A stretch of DNA of 64,000 bases from Nocardia sp. XZ_19_385 (GTDB lineage: Bacteria > Actinomycetota > Actinomycetes > Mycobacteriales > Mycobacteriaceae): the NCBI RefSeq assembly GCF_015355755.1, contig NZ_JACVEE010000002.1, positions 62,001 to 126,000 on the forward strand, in the 5' to 3' direction. Below, in pieces: positions 8,331-16,624 of this stretch; position 1 is the stretch's first letter; every line of letters starts with the position of its first letter. The notes under the pieces were generated by a model. That model did not search any database. It saw only the letters and a list, made by a program, of their open reading frames with translations, and was not told where the DNA came from. The translations under genes were made by a program, and so were the position numbers.

Positions 8331-9302
8331 ATGATCGCACCGACGCTGGAGATCTACCTATCCGACGACGACCTCACCACCGCGTTGCGGAGCGATGCCC
8401 GGCTCGGCTTGACCTCGACTCCGAAGTCGTTGCCACCCAAGTGGTTCTATGACGCGCGGGGCAGCGAGCTGTTCGAGCGGATCACCGAGCTGCCGGAGTA
8501 CTACCCCACCCGCACCGAGCGGGCGTTGCTGGAACGGGTGGTCGGCGAGATCGCCCGGGCCGCGCAGGCCGAGGTGCTGGTGGAGCTCGGCGCGGGGTCG
8601 GCCGCCAAGACCCGGCTGCTGCTCACCGCGCTCAGCACCGAGGGTCCACTGAAGACCTATGTCCCCCAGGATGTTTCCGCCTCGGCATTGCGCGCGGCGG
8701 CAGACGAGGTCGCCACCGAGTTCCCGGGCCTCGCGGTGCACGGCGTGGTCAGCGATTTCACCGACACCCTGCACAACCTGCCCGGCGGTGGCCGGCGGAT
8801 GATCGCGTTCCTCGGCGGCACCATCGGCAATCTGGTGCCGGACGAGCGCGCGGAATTCCTGAAAGGCATCCATGAGGTGCTGGAGCCGGGTGAGCACCTA
8901 CTGCTCGGCGCGGGCCTGGTCATCGATCCGGCGATCCTCGTCCCCGCCTACGACGACGCGGCCGGCGTCACTGCCGAGTTCAACCGGAATGTGTTGCACG
9001 TCTTGAACAATCGGCTCGGCGCGGACTTCGAACCGGAGAAGTTCACCCATGTCGCACTCTGGGACGCCGAGCAGGAGTGGATCGAAATGCGTTTGGCGGC
9101 AACCGAAGACATGACCGTCACGGTGCGCGACCTCGATCTCACGGTGCGATTCGCGCAGGGCGAGGAACTCCGGACCGAGATCTCCGCCAAGTTCCGCTTG
9201 GATGGACTCGAAACCGAATTGAACACAGCGGGTTTCAGCACCGAGCACGTCTGGACCGACCCCGACAACCGTTTCGCGTTGGTGCTGGCGACCCGCACTT
9301 AG
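8331..9302 (+). CDS. egtD: L-histidine N-alpha-trimethyltransferase EgtD
   Basis: Trimethylates histidine with three SAM molecules to give hercynine, the committed ergothioneine precursor. 323 residues, matching the roughly 320 of characterised EgtD. SLPPKWFYDARGSELFE and LPEYYPTRTE are family-specific N-terminal blocks. VELGAGSAAKTRLLL is the SAM-binding glycine loop, FLGGTIGN follows in the Rossmann fold, and AQEWIEMRL lies in the substrate lid. The ATG at 8331 has AAAGG 9 nt upstream and is preferred over upstream in-frame codons. It ends 23 bp before the convergent pth. Confidence 0.95.
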   Translation: MIAPTLEIYLSDDDLTTALRSDARLGLTSTPKSLPPKWFYDARGSELFERITELPEYYPTRTERALLERVVGEIARAAQAEVLVELGAGSAAKTRLLLTALSTEGPLKTYVPQDVSASALRAAADEVATEFPGLAVHGVVSDFTDTLHNLPGGGRRMIAFLGGTIGNLVPDERAEFLKGIHEVLEPGEHLLLGAGLVIDPAILVPAYDDAAGVTAEFNRNVLHVLNNRLGADFEPEKFTHVALWDAEQEWIEMRLAATEDMTVTVRDLDLTVRFAQGEELRTEISAKFRLDGLETELNTAGFSTEHVWTDPDNRFALVLATRT

Positions 9303-9325
9303 GAGGCGACGGTGCTGCTGCCGGT

Positions 9326-9901
9326 CTAATGCAGCTGGTTCTGCGCGGTCTCCAAGCCCACGCGCAGCAGCAGCTCGACAGCATCGGCGGCCTGCTCCAC
9401 GATCACCGGGACTTCCTTGCGTTCCGGCGTCGCGAACTGCTTGAGCACGTAGTCCGCCGGGTCTTGGCGACCCGGCGGACGGCCGATGCCGATGCGGGTG
9501 CGCAGGTAGTCCTTGGTGGTCAAAGCGCTGGAGACAGAACGCAATCCGTTGTGCCCGCCCTCGCCGCCACCGCGCTTGAGCTTGATCGCTCCGAACGGCA
9601 GGTCGAGTTCGTCGTGCACGACGATCACCTCGGTGGGCGGCACGGAGAAGAATTTGGCCAGCGCCGCGACGGGGCGGCCGGAGACGTTCATGTACGACCG
9701 CGGCTTGGCGATCAGCACCTGACGGCCGTCCAGGCGCGCCTGCAGCAGGTCCGCGCCGGACTTCTTGTGCACGGCAAAACGGCCGCCGACGCGCTCAGCG
9801 AGCACGTCGGCGACCAGAAAGCCGATGTTGTGCCGGGTGCGCTCGTATTCGGTACCGGGGTTACCCAGTCCGACCACGAGCGCGGGCACGGAGTCGGTCA
9901 T
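9326..9901 (-). CDS. pth: Peptidyl-tRNA hydrolase
   Basis: Releases tRNA from prematurely dropped peptidyl-tRNA. 191 residues, normal for the family. The active-site set is complete: [18 protein letters not shown] with N14 and H24, [10 protein letters not shown] with N72, and [11 protein letters not shown] with D97. [13 protein letters not shown] is the basic tRNA-binding segment. It follows rplY by 17 bp, the conserved actinobacterial rplY-pth operon seen at Rv1015c-Rv1014c. Confidence 0.97.
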   Translation of the reverse strand: MTDSVPALVVGLGNPGTEYERTRHNIGFLVADVLAERVGGRFAVHKKSGADLLQARLDGRQVLIAKPRSYMNVSGRPVAALAKFFSVPPTEVIVVHDELDLPFGAIKLKRGGGEGGHNGLRSVSSALTTKDYLRTRIGIGRPPGRQDPADYVLKQFATPERKEVPVIVEQAADAVELLLRVGLETAQNQLH

Positions 9902-9918
9902 CGAAGACCAGGAGATTC

Positions 9919-10551
9919 TTACTCGGCGCTCTCGGCGGCCTCGGACTCGCTCTCGGCCGCGGCGGTCTCGCCCTCGGTCTCGGTGGTCTCCTCGAGCGAC
10001 TCGGCGGACGGGGCGGCGATGATGTTGACAACCAGCGTCTCGGCGTCGGCGGCCAGGGTGACACCGGCGGGCAGGGTGATGTCACCGGCGTTGATCTGGG
10101 TGCCGGCCGCGAGGCCCTCGATCGAGACCTCGATGGCCTCGGGCAGCTTCATCGCGTCGGCCTCGATGGACAGGGTGGTGGAGTCCTGCTGGACCAGAGT
10201 GGAGTGGGCGGCTTCGCCGACCAGGCTGACGTGCACGTCGGCGGTGACCCGCTCGCCCTTCTTGATGACCAGCAGGTCGGCGTGCTCGATGTAGCGGCGG
10301 ATCGGGTGCACGACGACCGACTTGGTCAGCGCCAGGTGCTTCTTGCCGTCGATGACCAGGCTCAGCACCGCGTTGGTGCCGTGCTGGCGCAGGATGGCGG
10401 CGAACGCCTTGGCGTCCAGCGACAGGTGCTGGGGATCGGTGGCGTGGCCGTAGAGAACGGCGGGAACGTTGCCGGCACGACGGGTGCGGCGGGCGGCGCC
10501 CTTGCCGAACTCGGTGCGAACGGCGGCTTCCAGAAGGTTGGCGTCAGACAT
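9919..10551 (-). CDS. rplY: 50S ribosomal protein L25/general stress protein Ctc
   Basis: 5S rRNA-binding protein of the large subunit. 210 residues with the two-domain Ctc/TL5 arrangement. The N-terminal L25 domain covers about 1-95 ([23 protein letters not shown]), and the C-terminal beta domain about 100-185 ([21 protein letters not shown]). A strongly acidic Glu/Ser/Ala tail from about 187 is typical of actinobacterial versions. The ATG at 10551 fits the family start; an upstream in-frame extension is not family-like. It leads the rplY-pth operon. In M. tuberculosis prsA and glmU lie upstream, whereas here prfC diverges instead. Confidence 0.95.
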   Translation of the reverse strand: MSDANLLEAAVRTEFGKGAARRTRRAGNVPAVLYGHATDPQHLSLDAKAFAAILRQHGTNAVLSLVIDGKKHLALTKSVVVHPIRRYIEHADLLVIKKGERVTADVHVSLVGEAAHSTLVQQDSTTLSIEADAMKLPEAIEVSIEGLAAGTQINAGDITLPAGVTLAADAETLVVNIIAAPSAESLEETTETEGETAAAESESEAAESAE

Positions 10552-10874
10552 GACTAGATCTACTCCTACGGCTCTACGGTGGCTGTCAGCTGTGGGCCAG
10601 GACGGTGTCGCATTGAAGAACACGCATCCTGGCAAGTTGGTCTACTCGTCGGGCGAAGACAACGAGGACGACGGCCATGGAGCCGCGCCGCGTCGATCAC
10701 GGTGCTGTAAAACACCCTCGCCGAGACAACCCGAACACTGTACCGCAAGCGGATGGCCCGGAATTAATCGGGAGGTCAGCGACTGTACATTTCGGCCGAA
10801 ACCCCGGGTCGGAGCAGGGAACGGCACACCGCCTAAGCTGGAACGGTTGTCCGTCACCCTGAAAGGCTCATCCG
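10552..10874. other. Intergenic region between rplY and prfC
   Basis: 323 bp without a convincing gene. It must contain the divergent promoters of rplY and prfC. A perfect 12-bp palindrome, TTTCGGCCGAAA, lies at 10790-10801, and CCCG-8-CGGG at 10757-10772 could form a small hairpin. TAAGCT about 45 bp before prfC is a possible -10 box. I see no terminator, riboswitch or conserved peptide. Confidence 0.5.
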
Positions 10875-12554
10875 TTGACCTCCTCTGAGGAACTCGCTGA
10901 CGGTTCGACTTCGCGCGAAGCCGCCGGCGACAGCTCGCAGGTCGCCCCCAAGGGTCTGCCCGCCGAGGTCGCCCGGCGCCGCACCTTCGCGGTGATCTCG
11001 CATCCGGACGCGGGCAAGTCCACGCTCACCGAAGCGCTGGCGCTGCATGCCCGGATGATTTCCGAGGCGGGCGCGATCCACGGCAAGGCCGGGCGCAAGT
11101 CCACGGTCTCGGACTGGATGGAGATGGAGAAGGCCCGCGGTATCTCGGTCAGCTCCACCGCATTGCAGTTCAATTACCGCGCCGCCGGGTCGGATATCGA
11201 CAACGTCATCAACCTGGTCGACACCCCGGGTCACTCGGACTTCTCCGAGGACACCTACCGCGTGCTCACCGCCGTCGACGCCGCGGTCATGCTCATCGAC
11301 GCCGCCAAAGGCCTCGAACCCCAGACCTTGAAGCTGTTCCAGGTGTGCCGCCACCGCGGCATCCCGGTCATCACCGTCATCAACAAGTGGGACCGCCCGG
11401 GTCAGGCACCGCTGGAACTGCTCGACGAGATCAGCGAGCGGATCGGCCTGACGCCGACTCCCCTGTTCCTGCCGGTCGGTATCGCGGGCGATTTCCGTGG
11501 CCTGCTGCGCCGCGGAAACGAGGGCGACGCCGAGGAGTACATCCACTTCACCCGTACCGCGGGCGGCGCGACCATCGCTCCCGAGGAGTACCTGACTCCG
11601 GAAGAAGCCCAGACCCGCGAGGGCGAGGCCTGGACCACCGCCGCCGAGGAAAGCGAACTGCTCTCGGCCACCGGTCAGGACCACGACCAGGAGATGTTCC
11701 TCGCCGGGCAGACCTCCCCGGTCATCTACGCCTCCGCGATGCTGAACTTCGGCGTGCGCCAGCTGCTGGAAACGCTGGTCGCGCTCGCGCCCGCGCCCGG
11801 CTCGCGCGCCGACGTCAACGGCACCGCACGCGAAACCACCGATCCGTTCAGCGCGGTCATCTTCAAGGTGCAGGCCGGTATGGACACCGCGCACCGGGAC
11901 CGGCTGGCCTTCATGCGGATCGTCTCCGGCGAATTCGAGCGCGGCATGGTCGTCACGCACGCGCAGACCGGTCGCCCGTTCGCGACCAAATACGCGCTGA
12001 CGGTGTTCGGCCGGGACCGCACCACCGTCGACACCGCCTACCCGGGTGACGTGGTCGGCCTGGTCAACGCCACCGCCCTGGCTCCGGGTCACACACTGTT
12101 CGTGGACAAGAAGGTGGAGTTCCCGCCGATCCCGTCCTTCGCGCCGGAGCACTTCGCGATGCTGCGCGCGCAGTCCGCGGGCAAGTACAAGCAGTTCCGC
12201 AAGGCCATCGACCAGCTCGACTCCGAGGGTGTCGTCCAGGTGCTGCGCAACGACGCACGCGGCGACGCCTCACCGGTGCTGGCGGCGGTCGGCCCCATGC
12301 AGTTCGAGGTCGTCAGCGCCCGCATGCTGGGCGAATACAACGTCGAAACGCATCTGGATTTCCTGCCGTACACGATCGCCCGGCGTACCGACGCCGCCTC
12401 GGCCGACGAGCTGGGCCGCCAGCGCGGCGTCGAGGTCTTCACCCGCAGCGACGGTGTGCTGCTGGCGCTGTTCAGCGACAAGTGGCGGTTGCAGTACATC
12501 GAGAAGGAAATGCCGAAGATGACGCTGGAACCGCTTGTGGCAGCGGCCGATTAG
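10875..12554 (+). CDS. prfC: Peptide chain release factor 3
   Basis: GTPase that recycles RF1/RF2 after termination. 559 residues. The P-loop SHPDAGKST is at 42-50, switch II is DTPGHSDFSEDTYR and the guanine-specificity motif NKWD lies in VINKWDRPG. EF-G-like domain II and a C-terminal RF3 domain follow (LDFLPYTIARR, LFSDKWRLQYIE). Start is TTG at 10875 with GAAAGG about 8 nt upstream; the roughly 30-residue Ser/Glu-rich leader is longer than in E. coli. It overlaps the convergent SnoaL-like gene by 4 bp. Confidence 0.95.
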   Translation: MTSSEELADGSTSREAAGDSSQVAPKGLPAEVARRRTFAVISHPDAGKSTLTEALALHARMISEAGAIHGKAGRKSTVSDWMEMEKARGISVSSTALQFNYRAAGSDIDNVINLVDTPGHSDFSEDTYRVLTAVDAAVMLIDAAKGLEPQTLKLFQVCRHRGIPVITVINKWDRPGQAPLELLDEISERIGLTPTPLFLPVGIAGDFRGLLRRGNEGDAEEYIHFTRTAGGATIAPEEYLTPEEAQTREGEAWTTAAEESELLSATGQDHDQEMFLAGQTSPVIYASAMLNFGVRQLLETLVALAPAPGSRADVNGTARETTDPFSAVIFKVQAGMDTAHRDRLAFMRIVSGEFERGMVVTHAQTGRPFATKYALTVFGRDRTTVDTAYPGDVVGLVNATALAPGHTLFVDKKVEFPPIPSFAPEHFAMLRAQSAGKYKQFRKAIDQLDSEGVVQVLRNDARGDASPVLAAVGPMQFEVVSARMLGEYNVETHLDFLPYTIARRTDAASADELGRQRGVEVFTRSDGVLLALFSDKWRLQYIEKEMPKMTLEPLVAAAD

Positions 12555-13093
12555 GCCTGGGGCTTGCCGGGATCCTTCTCCACCGAGGCGATCCCGTCTT
12601 CGCGGGCGATCAGCCCCCACCGGCTGGAAGTCAAACGCAGGCTCGGCAAGTCGCTGAGCGAGAGCACGACCTCGTAGGTGCGCTCGTATCCGGTGTGCGC
12701 GATCCGCCAGCGCCCGTCCTCGCAGCGCACGTACTTGTCGGTGTAGAAAGCCGCCCCGCGCAGCAGCATGTTGTGCGCGGGGATCAGCACGGTGTCGGCG
12801 AGATACCAAGTGCCCGTTGCGGTATCGCCGTCCACGTCGATCTCGGGATGGTCGCAGCGGTGCTCGGTGATGACGTGCGGGCCGAGGGTGTTGCGCATGA
12901 AAGCCAGGAAGGCGTCGCGCGATTCGAACTGCAGGTACTCGCTGTAGGTGGCGGTCGCCTCGGGAATCATGGTCTCGGAAAACTCATCCCAAGACTTGGT
13001 GTCGAGCGTGCGCAGATACCGGTATTTCAGGCGGCTGATGGCCGAGACATCATCGGTCCCCCGGTTACCTAGGTGCTGCTCGGCCGATCCCAT
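12551..13093 (-). CDS. SnoaL/NTF2-like protein
   Basis: 180-residue protein with the cone-shaped NTF2/SnoaL-like fold, as judged by the ISRLKYRYLRTLDTKSWDEF helix opening, a central DAFLAFMRNTLG segment and the strand series DGDTATGTWYLAD, YTDKYVRCEDGRWRI and TGYERTYEV. Similar to nuclear-transport-factor-2-family proteins annotated near oxidoreductases. The His-rich TEHRCDHPEID stretch may line the pocket. Substrate unknown. The end overlaps prfC by 4 bp; it is transcribed toward prfC, away from the Abi-alpha gene. Confidence 0.75.
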   Translation of the reverse strand: MGSAEQHLGNRGTDDVSAISRLKYRYLRTLDTKSWDEFSETMIPEATATYSEYLQFESRDAFLAFMRNTLGPHVITEHRCDHPEIDVDGDTATGTWYLADTVLIPAHNMLLRGAAFYTDKYVRCEDGRWRIAHTGYERTYEVVLSLSDLPSLRLTSSRWGLIAREDGIASVEKDPGKPQA

Positions 13094-13182
13094 AACTCAA
13101 CAATCCCATCTGAAGCCGCGATGCTTCAGGAGATTTGTATCATCTCGCTATCAATCTCCGCCGAAGATCAGAAATCTCCGTC

Positions 13183-13202
13183 ATCCCGGCGAACGCCGGG
13201 AT
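13183..13202. repeat. REP-like hairpin at the 3' end of the first Abi-alpha gene
   Basis: ATCCCGGCG-AA-CGCCGGGAT is a perfect 9-bp inverted repeat with a 2-nt centre (a GAAC loop if the top pairs open). Its last base is the outer base of the stop codon of the leftward gene. It may act as terminator or mRNA-stabilising hairpin. The CGTCATCCCGGC..GCCGGGATC form resembles dispersed REP-type palindromes; copy number cannot be judged from one window. Confidence 0.6.
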
Positions 13203-14089
13203 CAATTACCGATACTGAAGCAGGTTCGGCAGAAGTCCTCGCCGAATTCGGTCAGCCGGAGGCTCTTGCGCACGATCTTCGGCGCCCGCCCGGCCTGCTT
13301 GAGCGCCGCCTCGACCACCGGCTGCACCTCGAGCACCATGTAGCGGCTCAGCACCACCGGATCGTCCGAGGTCAGGGTCAGGCCGAGCCGGCTCAGGTTG
13401 ATCAGATAGGAGCGCGACCGGTCCGGGTAGCGCACGCCCGCCTGCTCCGGCACCGAGGTCAGATCGCCGCGCACCAGCTCCGAGCCGATGCCCAGCGGCC
13501 GGTTGGTGCGCACATCGACCGCGGGCTGCGGGCCGTTGAGCGCCATGAAGCGCAGGATGCGGGCTTCGTCGGGGGCCAACTGGTCCAGGATCCGGTCGTA
13601 GGCCGGGTGCACGTCCTCGGTGAAGTAGACATCCGCGGACCGGGCGAGCAGCGCGTCCCCGCGCCGGCGCAGCTCCTCGGTGCTTGCCGAGCGCACCTGG
13701 GAACCCATGGTCAGGGCCGGCTGCTGGCTCGGGCCGTTGTTGTTGCCGGGAGTCGGTACGTAGCTGACGATTTCGCGCACCGATCCCTCGGTGACGCCGA
13801 GCGCGCTGCGCGCGATCGAGCGCAGGGCGTTGCCGGTGCGCTCGGCGATATCGGCGGAGGATTCGCCGTCCAGGGCGGCCTGCGCAATCTCCTTGGTCAC
13901 CTCGTAGGAGGTGTTGACGGCCCAGGTACCGCCGCGCACGGCGGAACCCGCGGCCAGCCCGGCCGCCCGGAACACACCGCGGATCAGCCGTGCCTCATTG
14001 CTGATCTGGCGCTGTTCGACATCCGAGCTGCGCTCCATAGAGCGGGAACCGGCTCGGGTGATGTCCTGTCCGGTCCTGTCGTCTGCCAC
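13202..14089 (-). CDS. Abi-alpha (DUF4393) family protein, copy 1
   Basis: 295 residues with the C-terminal DUF4393/Abi-alpha core: VHPAYDRILDQLAPDEARILRFM, then YLINLSRLGL and a closing LTEFGEDFCRTC. The family is predicted to act in abortive-infection-type responses, but its biochemistry is not established. The N-terminal half has a small-residue-rich segment (LIRGVFRAAGLAAGSAVRGGTWAV, about 35-58) that may touch membranes, then an Asn/Gln-rich linker. GTG start at 14089 with GGAGA nearby; the upstream 126 codons of open frame look non-coding. Divergent from the DUF445 gene, with a paralogue of nearly identical length beyond it. Confidence 0.8.
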   Translation of the reverse strand: MADDRTGQDITRAGSRSMERSSDVEQRQISNEARLIRGVFRAAGLAAGSAVRGGTWAVNTSYEVTKEIAQAALDGESSADIAERTGNALRSIARSALGVTEGSVREIVSYVPTPGNNNGPSQQPALTMGSQVRSASTEELRRRGDALLARSADVYFTEDVHPAYDRILDQLAPDEARILRFMALNGPQPAVDVRTNRPLGIGSELVRGDLTSVPEQAGVRYPDRSRSYLINLSRLGLTLTSDDPVVLSRYMVLEVQPVVEAALKQAGRAPKIVRKSLRLTEFGEDFCRTCFSIGN

Positions 14090-14390
14090 GTCTTCTCCGA
14101 TGTATTGCCCGATGAACGAATCTGCCCACAGATTATTGCCCGCCGACGCCCGGGGTATGCCGAACCGAGAGCCGCGCGGGTCACAACCGGGTGACCCCTG
14201 CACCGGAATGTGGTCGCGATCATTCTCGCCGCCGGGGCTGTCCGATGCGACATTCCGGCCGCCGATTGTGACTGAGGTCTCGGGCTGTCTGGTACGGCAC
14301 CGACGGCTGGCTCCACAAATCGGACACCGTGGTGCTAGTTTGAGGGCCCGGCGAGGCGGCGGTGACCGGGTGTGTCGGCAGGAGGGTGTC
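14090..14390. promoter_or_regulatory. Divergent Abi-alpha/DUF445 control region
   Basis: 301 bp with no gene but two inverted repeats. GGGTCAC-6-GTGACCC (14178-14197) is a perfect 20-bp operator-like palindrome. CCGGAATGT (14203-14211) recurs inverted as ACATTCCGG (14250-14258) 38 bp away. TAGTTT near 14336 is a possible -10 box for the rightward operon. AGGAGGG just before 14391 is the DUF445 Shine-Dalgarno. No regulator gene is adjacent. Confidence 0.55.
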
Positions 14391-15713
14391 GTGTTAGAGA
14401 GCATTTTCGGGGTACACCCGACGATCCTCCTGGAGTTATTGACGATCCCGCTGTTCACCGGCGTCATCGGCTATATCACCAACTGGACCGGCATTCTCAT
14501 GCTGTTCAAGCCGATCGCGTTCCACGGCTTCCACCTACCCGGCCTGCGCGCGGTGTTCCCGTTCCTGCCCAAGCGAATTCAGGTGCTGCCGCTGCTGAGC
14601 TATGACGGCCGCATCGGCTGGCAGGGCATCGTGCCCTCGCGTGCGGACAAAATGGCCAGCATCGCCGTGGACAAAGGCCTGGCCAAACTCGGTAGCGTCG
14701 CGGACTTCTACCGTGAGCTCGAACCGGACAAGCTGGCCGAGCAATTCATCAGCGTCGCCGACGCGCAGATCGAGAACATCGTCGAGGAAATCCTGCGCCG
14801 CGAGCATCCTCAGCTCTGGTACAACCTGCCCACCCAGGTGCGCGACATGGTGCACGCCCGGGTGCGCCAGCAGCTGCCCGACATTCTGCGCGAACTCACC
14901 GAGGAATTCGGCGCCAATATCGATCAGCTGCTCGACGTCAAACAAATGGTGATCCGCTACTTCCAGGCGCGACCGCATCTGCTGAATACGCTGTTCCAGG
15001 TGCTGGGCGCGAAAGAGCTGCGGTTCATGCAGAACTTCGGTTTCTACTTCGGCGCCCCGATGGGTCTGGTGCTGGTCGCGGTCCTGCATGTGACCGGCTG
15101 GTCCTCGCTGGTGGTGCTGCCGGTCGGCGGCGTGATCATCGGCTGGGTGGTCAACTACGTCGGCCTGAACATGATCTTCGCGCCCGCCTACCCGAAGTGG
15201 TGGTGCCCGTGGCGGCAGGGCCTGCTGATCAAGCGCCAGTCCGAAATCACCGACGGCTACGCCGAATTGGTGTCCAGTCAAGTGGTGACCGTCGCCAATA
15301 TCGGCGACGAGCTGCTCAACGGTCCGCGCTCGGACCGCACCATGCAGATGCTGGAGGACACCCTGCGCCCGGCCGCCGACCGCGCGCTCGGCCCGGCCCG
15401 GCCCGCGGTCAAGTTCATGCTGGGCAGCCGCGAATACGATTCGCTGCAGGACACTTTGACGCACGAGGCCAAGGCCATCGCCCCGATGGCCTTCGCCGAC
15501 CCGGACTTCAACATCCGCCAGGGCCGCCAGATCAACGACTACATCGCCAAGCAGATGTCGCAACTCTCGCCGCCGGACTTCGTCGACATGCTGCGCTCGG
15601 CCATCAAGCAGGACGAATGGCTGCTTTTTCTGCATGGCGGTGTGCTGGGCCTGTTTGCCGGATACGCTCATATCCTGATCTTCGGAACGGGAGTAGCGAC
15701 AACATGGCTATGA
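14391..15713 (+). CDS. DUF445 family membrane protein with an internal duplication
   Basis: 440 residues, integral membrane. The N-terminal hairpin (about 11-45) contains the DUF445 signature GVIGYITNWTGILMLFKP. A second transmembrane pair at about 218-265 repeats it as GVIIGWVVNYVGLNMIFAP. After each comes a long helical soluble part with a related motif (WQGIVPSRADKMASIAVDKG near 77; RQGLLIKRQSEITDGYAELV near 275). The C-terminus ends in the usual LSPPDFVDMLRSAIKQDEW plus a final transmembrane helix (412-431). This is two DUF445 halves in tandem. GTG start at 14391 with a strong AGGAGGG. It overlaps the second Abi-alpha gene by 10 bp, so the two are translationally coupled. Molecular function unknown. 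Confidence 0.85.
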   Translation: MLESIFGVHPTILLELLTIPLFTGVIGYITNWTGILMLFKPIAFHGFHLPGLRAVFPFLPKRIQVLPLLSYDGRIGWQGIVPSRADKMASIAVDKGLAKLGSVADFYRELEPDKLAEQFISVADAQIENIVEEILRREHPQLWYNLPTQVRDMVHARVRQQLPDILRELTEEFGANIDQLLDVKQMVIRYFQARPHLLNTLFQVLGAKELRFMQNFGFYFGAPMGLVLVAVLHVTGWSSLVVLPVGGVIIGWVVNYVGLNMIFAPAYPKWWCPWRQGLLIKRQSEITDGYAELVSSQVVTVANIGDELLNGPRSDRTMQMLEDTLRPAADRALGPARPAVKFMLGSREYDSLQDTLTHEAKAIAPMAFADPDFNIRQGRQINDYIAKQMSQLSPPDFVDMLRSAIKQDEWLLFLHGGVLGLFAGYAHILIFGTGVATTWL

Positions 15714-16588
15714 CGGAATCTGACGGCGGCGACCATCTTTCGGCCGTCGAGCGATCCGCTGACGCACGCCCGTCGACGGAGATCGCCCGGCGGCCGGTAA
15801 CTCCCCTGCCAGTTCCCGAGCCCCCCGCGCGCACCCGCCCGTCGGCGCGCGAAACCGTCCGCGCCGGTGTCGGCGTTGCGCGCGTTGCCATTTCGGCGGC
15901 CTCCAAGGCCACCGCCTGGGGCGTGGGCACCGCGGCCGATGTCGGCAAGACGGTGGTGCGCGGCAGCATCGCCGGCGCACCGGCCGCCGAGGTACTCGCC
16001 GAAGCCGAATCCGAATTCAAAGGCGCGGTGCGCCGCGCGCTCGGCATTCCCGGCGCCGGCACGGAGGCCACCGAGGTGCCCGCACTGCGCGAACAAGGCG
16101 CCGCGCTGTTGCGGCTGTCGGCCAGCACGCACGCCGAAAACCAGGACATCCACCCGGCTTTCGCGCGAATGCTCGCCGATCTGACGCCCGATGAAGCGCG
16201 CATTCTGCGCTTCCTGCACACCGACGGTCCGCAGCCCGCCATCGATATCCGCGCCGGACGGCCGCGAGCGCTCGGCTCGGAACGCCGGGTCTCGGGACTC
16301 ACCCTGCTCGGTGAGCACGCCGGGCTGCGCTTCCCGAACCGGATCCAGCAGTACCTGCCCAACCTGACCCGGCTCGGCCTGATCGAGTTCGTCTCAGAAC
16401 CGGTCGGCAATCCGAATCGCTACCAGCTTCTCGAAGCCCAGACGGCCGCCCGGAATGTCTTGAAGCGCTCCGGTTTCGGGACCAAGGTGTTCCACCGCAG
16501 CATCCTCCTCACCGCCTTCGGCGCGGACTTCATCCAGACCTGCCTGCCGATCGTCGTCGACGGGGATCGGGCCGCCGGCACGGAGTAA
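15704..16588 (+). CDS. Abi-alpha (DUF4393) family protein, copy 2
   Basis: 294 residues. The C-terminal DUF4393/Abi-alpha core is clear: IHPAFARMLADLTPDEARIL (149-168), YLPNLTRLGLIEF (217-229) and LLTAFGADFIQTCLP. It aligns along its length with copy 1, sharing PDEARILRF, DGPQPA-D-R / NGPQPAVDVR and the final LTxFGxDF. The N-terminus is Pro/Arg-rich, then has an Ala/Gly-rich helix (about 52-90). ATG at 15704; an alternative ATG at 15710 forms an ATGA overlap with the upstream stop. Co-transcribed with the DUF445 gene. A defence or envelope-stress role is inference from the family name and operon only. Confidence 0.82.
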   Translation: MAMTESDGGDHLSAVERSADARPSTEIARRPVTPLPVPEPPARTRPSARETVRAGVGVARVAISAASKATAWGVGTAADVGKTVVRGSIAGAPAAEVLAEAESEFKGAVRRALGIPGAGTEATEVPALREQGAALLRLSASTHAENQDIHPAFARMLADLTPDEARILRFLHTDGPQPAIDIRAGRPRALGSERRVSGLTLLGEHAGLRFPNRIQQYLPNLTRLGLIEFVSEPVGNPNRYQLLEAQTAARNVLKRSGFGTKVFHRSILLTAFGADFIQTCLPIVVDGDRAAGTE

Positions 16589-16624
16589 CAGTGGCCTGCG
16601 GGCACGCGACAGGAGGGGGCCTTC

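Noticed and set aside
9919..10551. Low-complexity tail of rplY as a frameshift
   Set aside because: The acidic Glu/Ser/Ala tail stays in frame to a normal stop and is typical of actinobacterial L25.
13202..14467. Longer Abi-alpha copy 1 starting at 14467
   Set aside because: The extension would overlap the DUF445 start and cover the operator region; the GTG at 14089 has a good ribosome site and gives the same length as copy 2.
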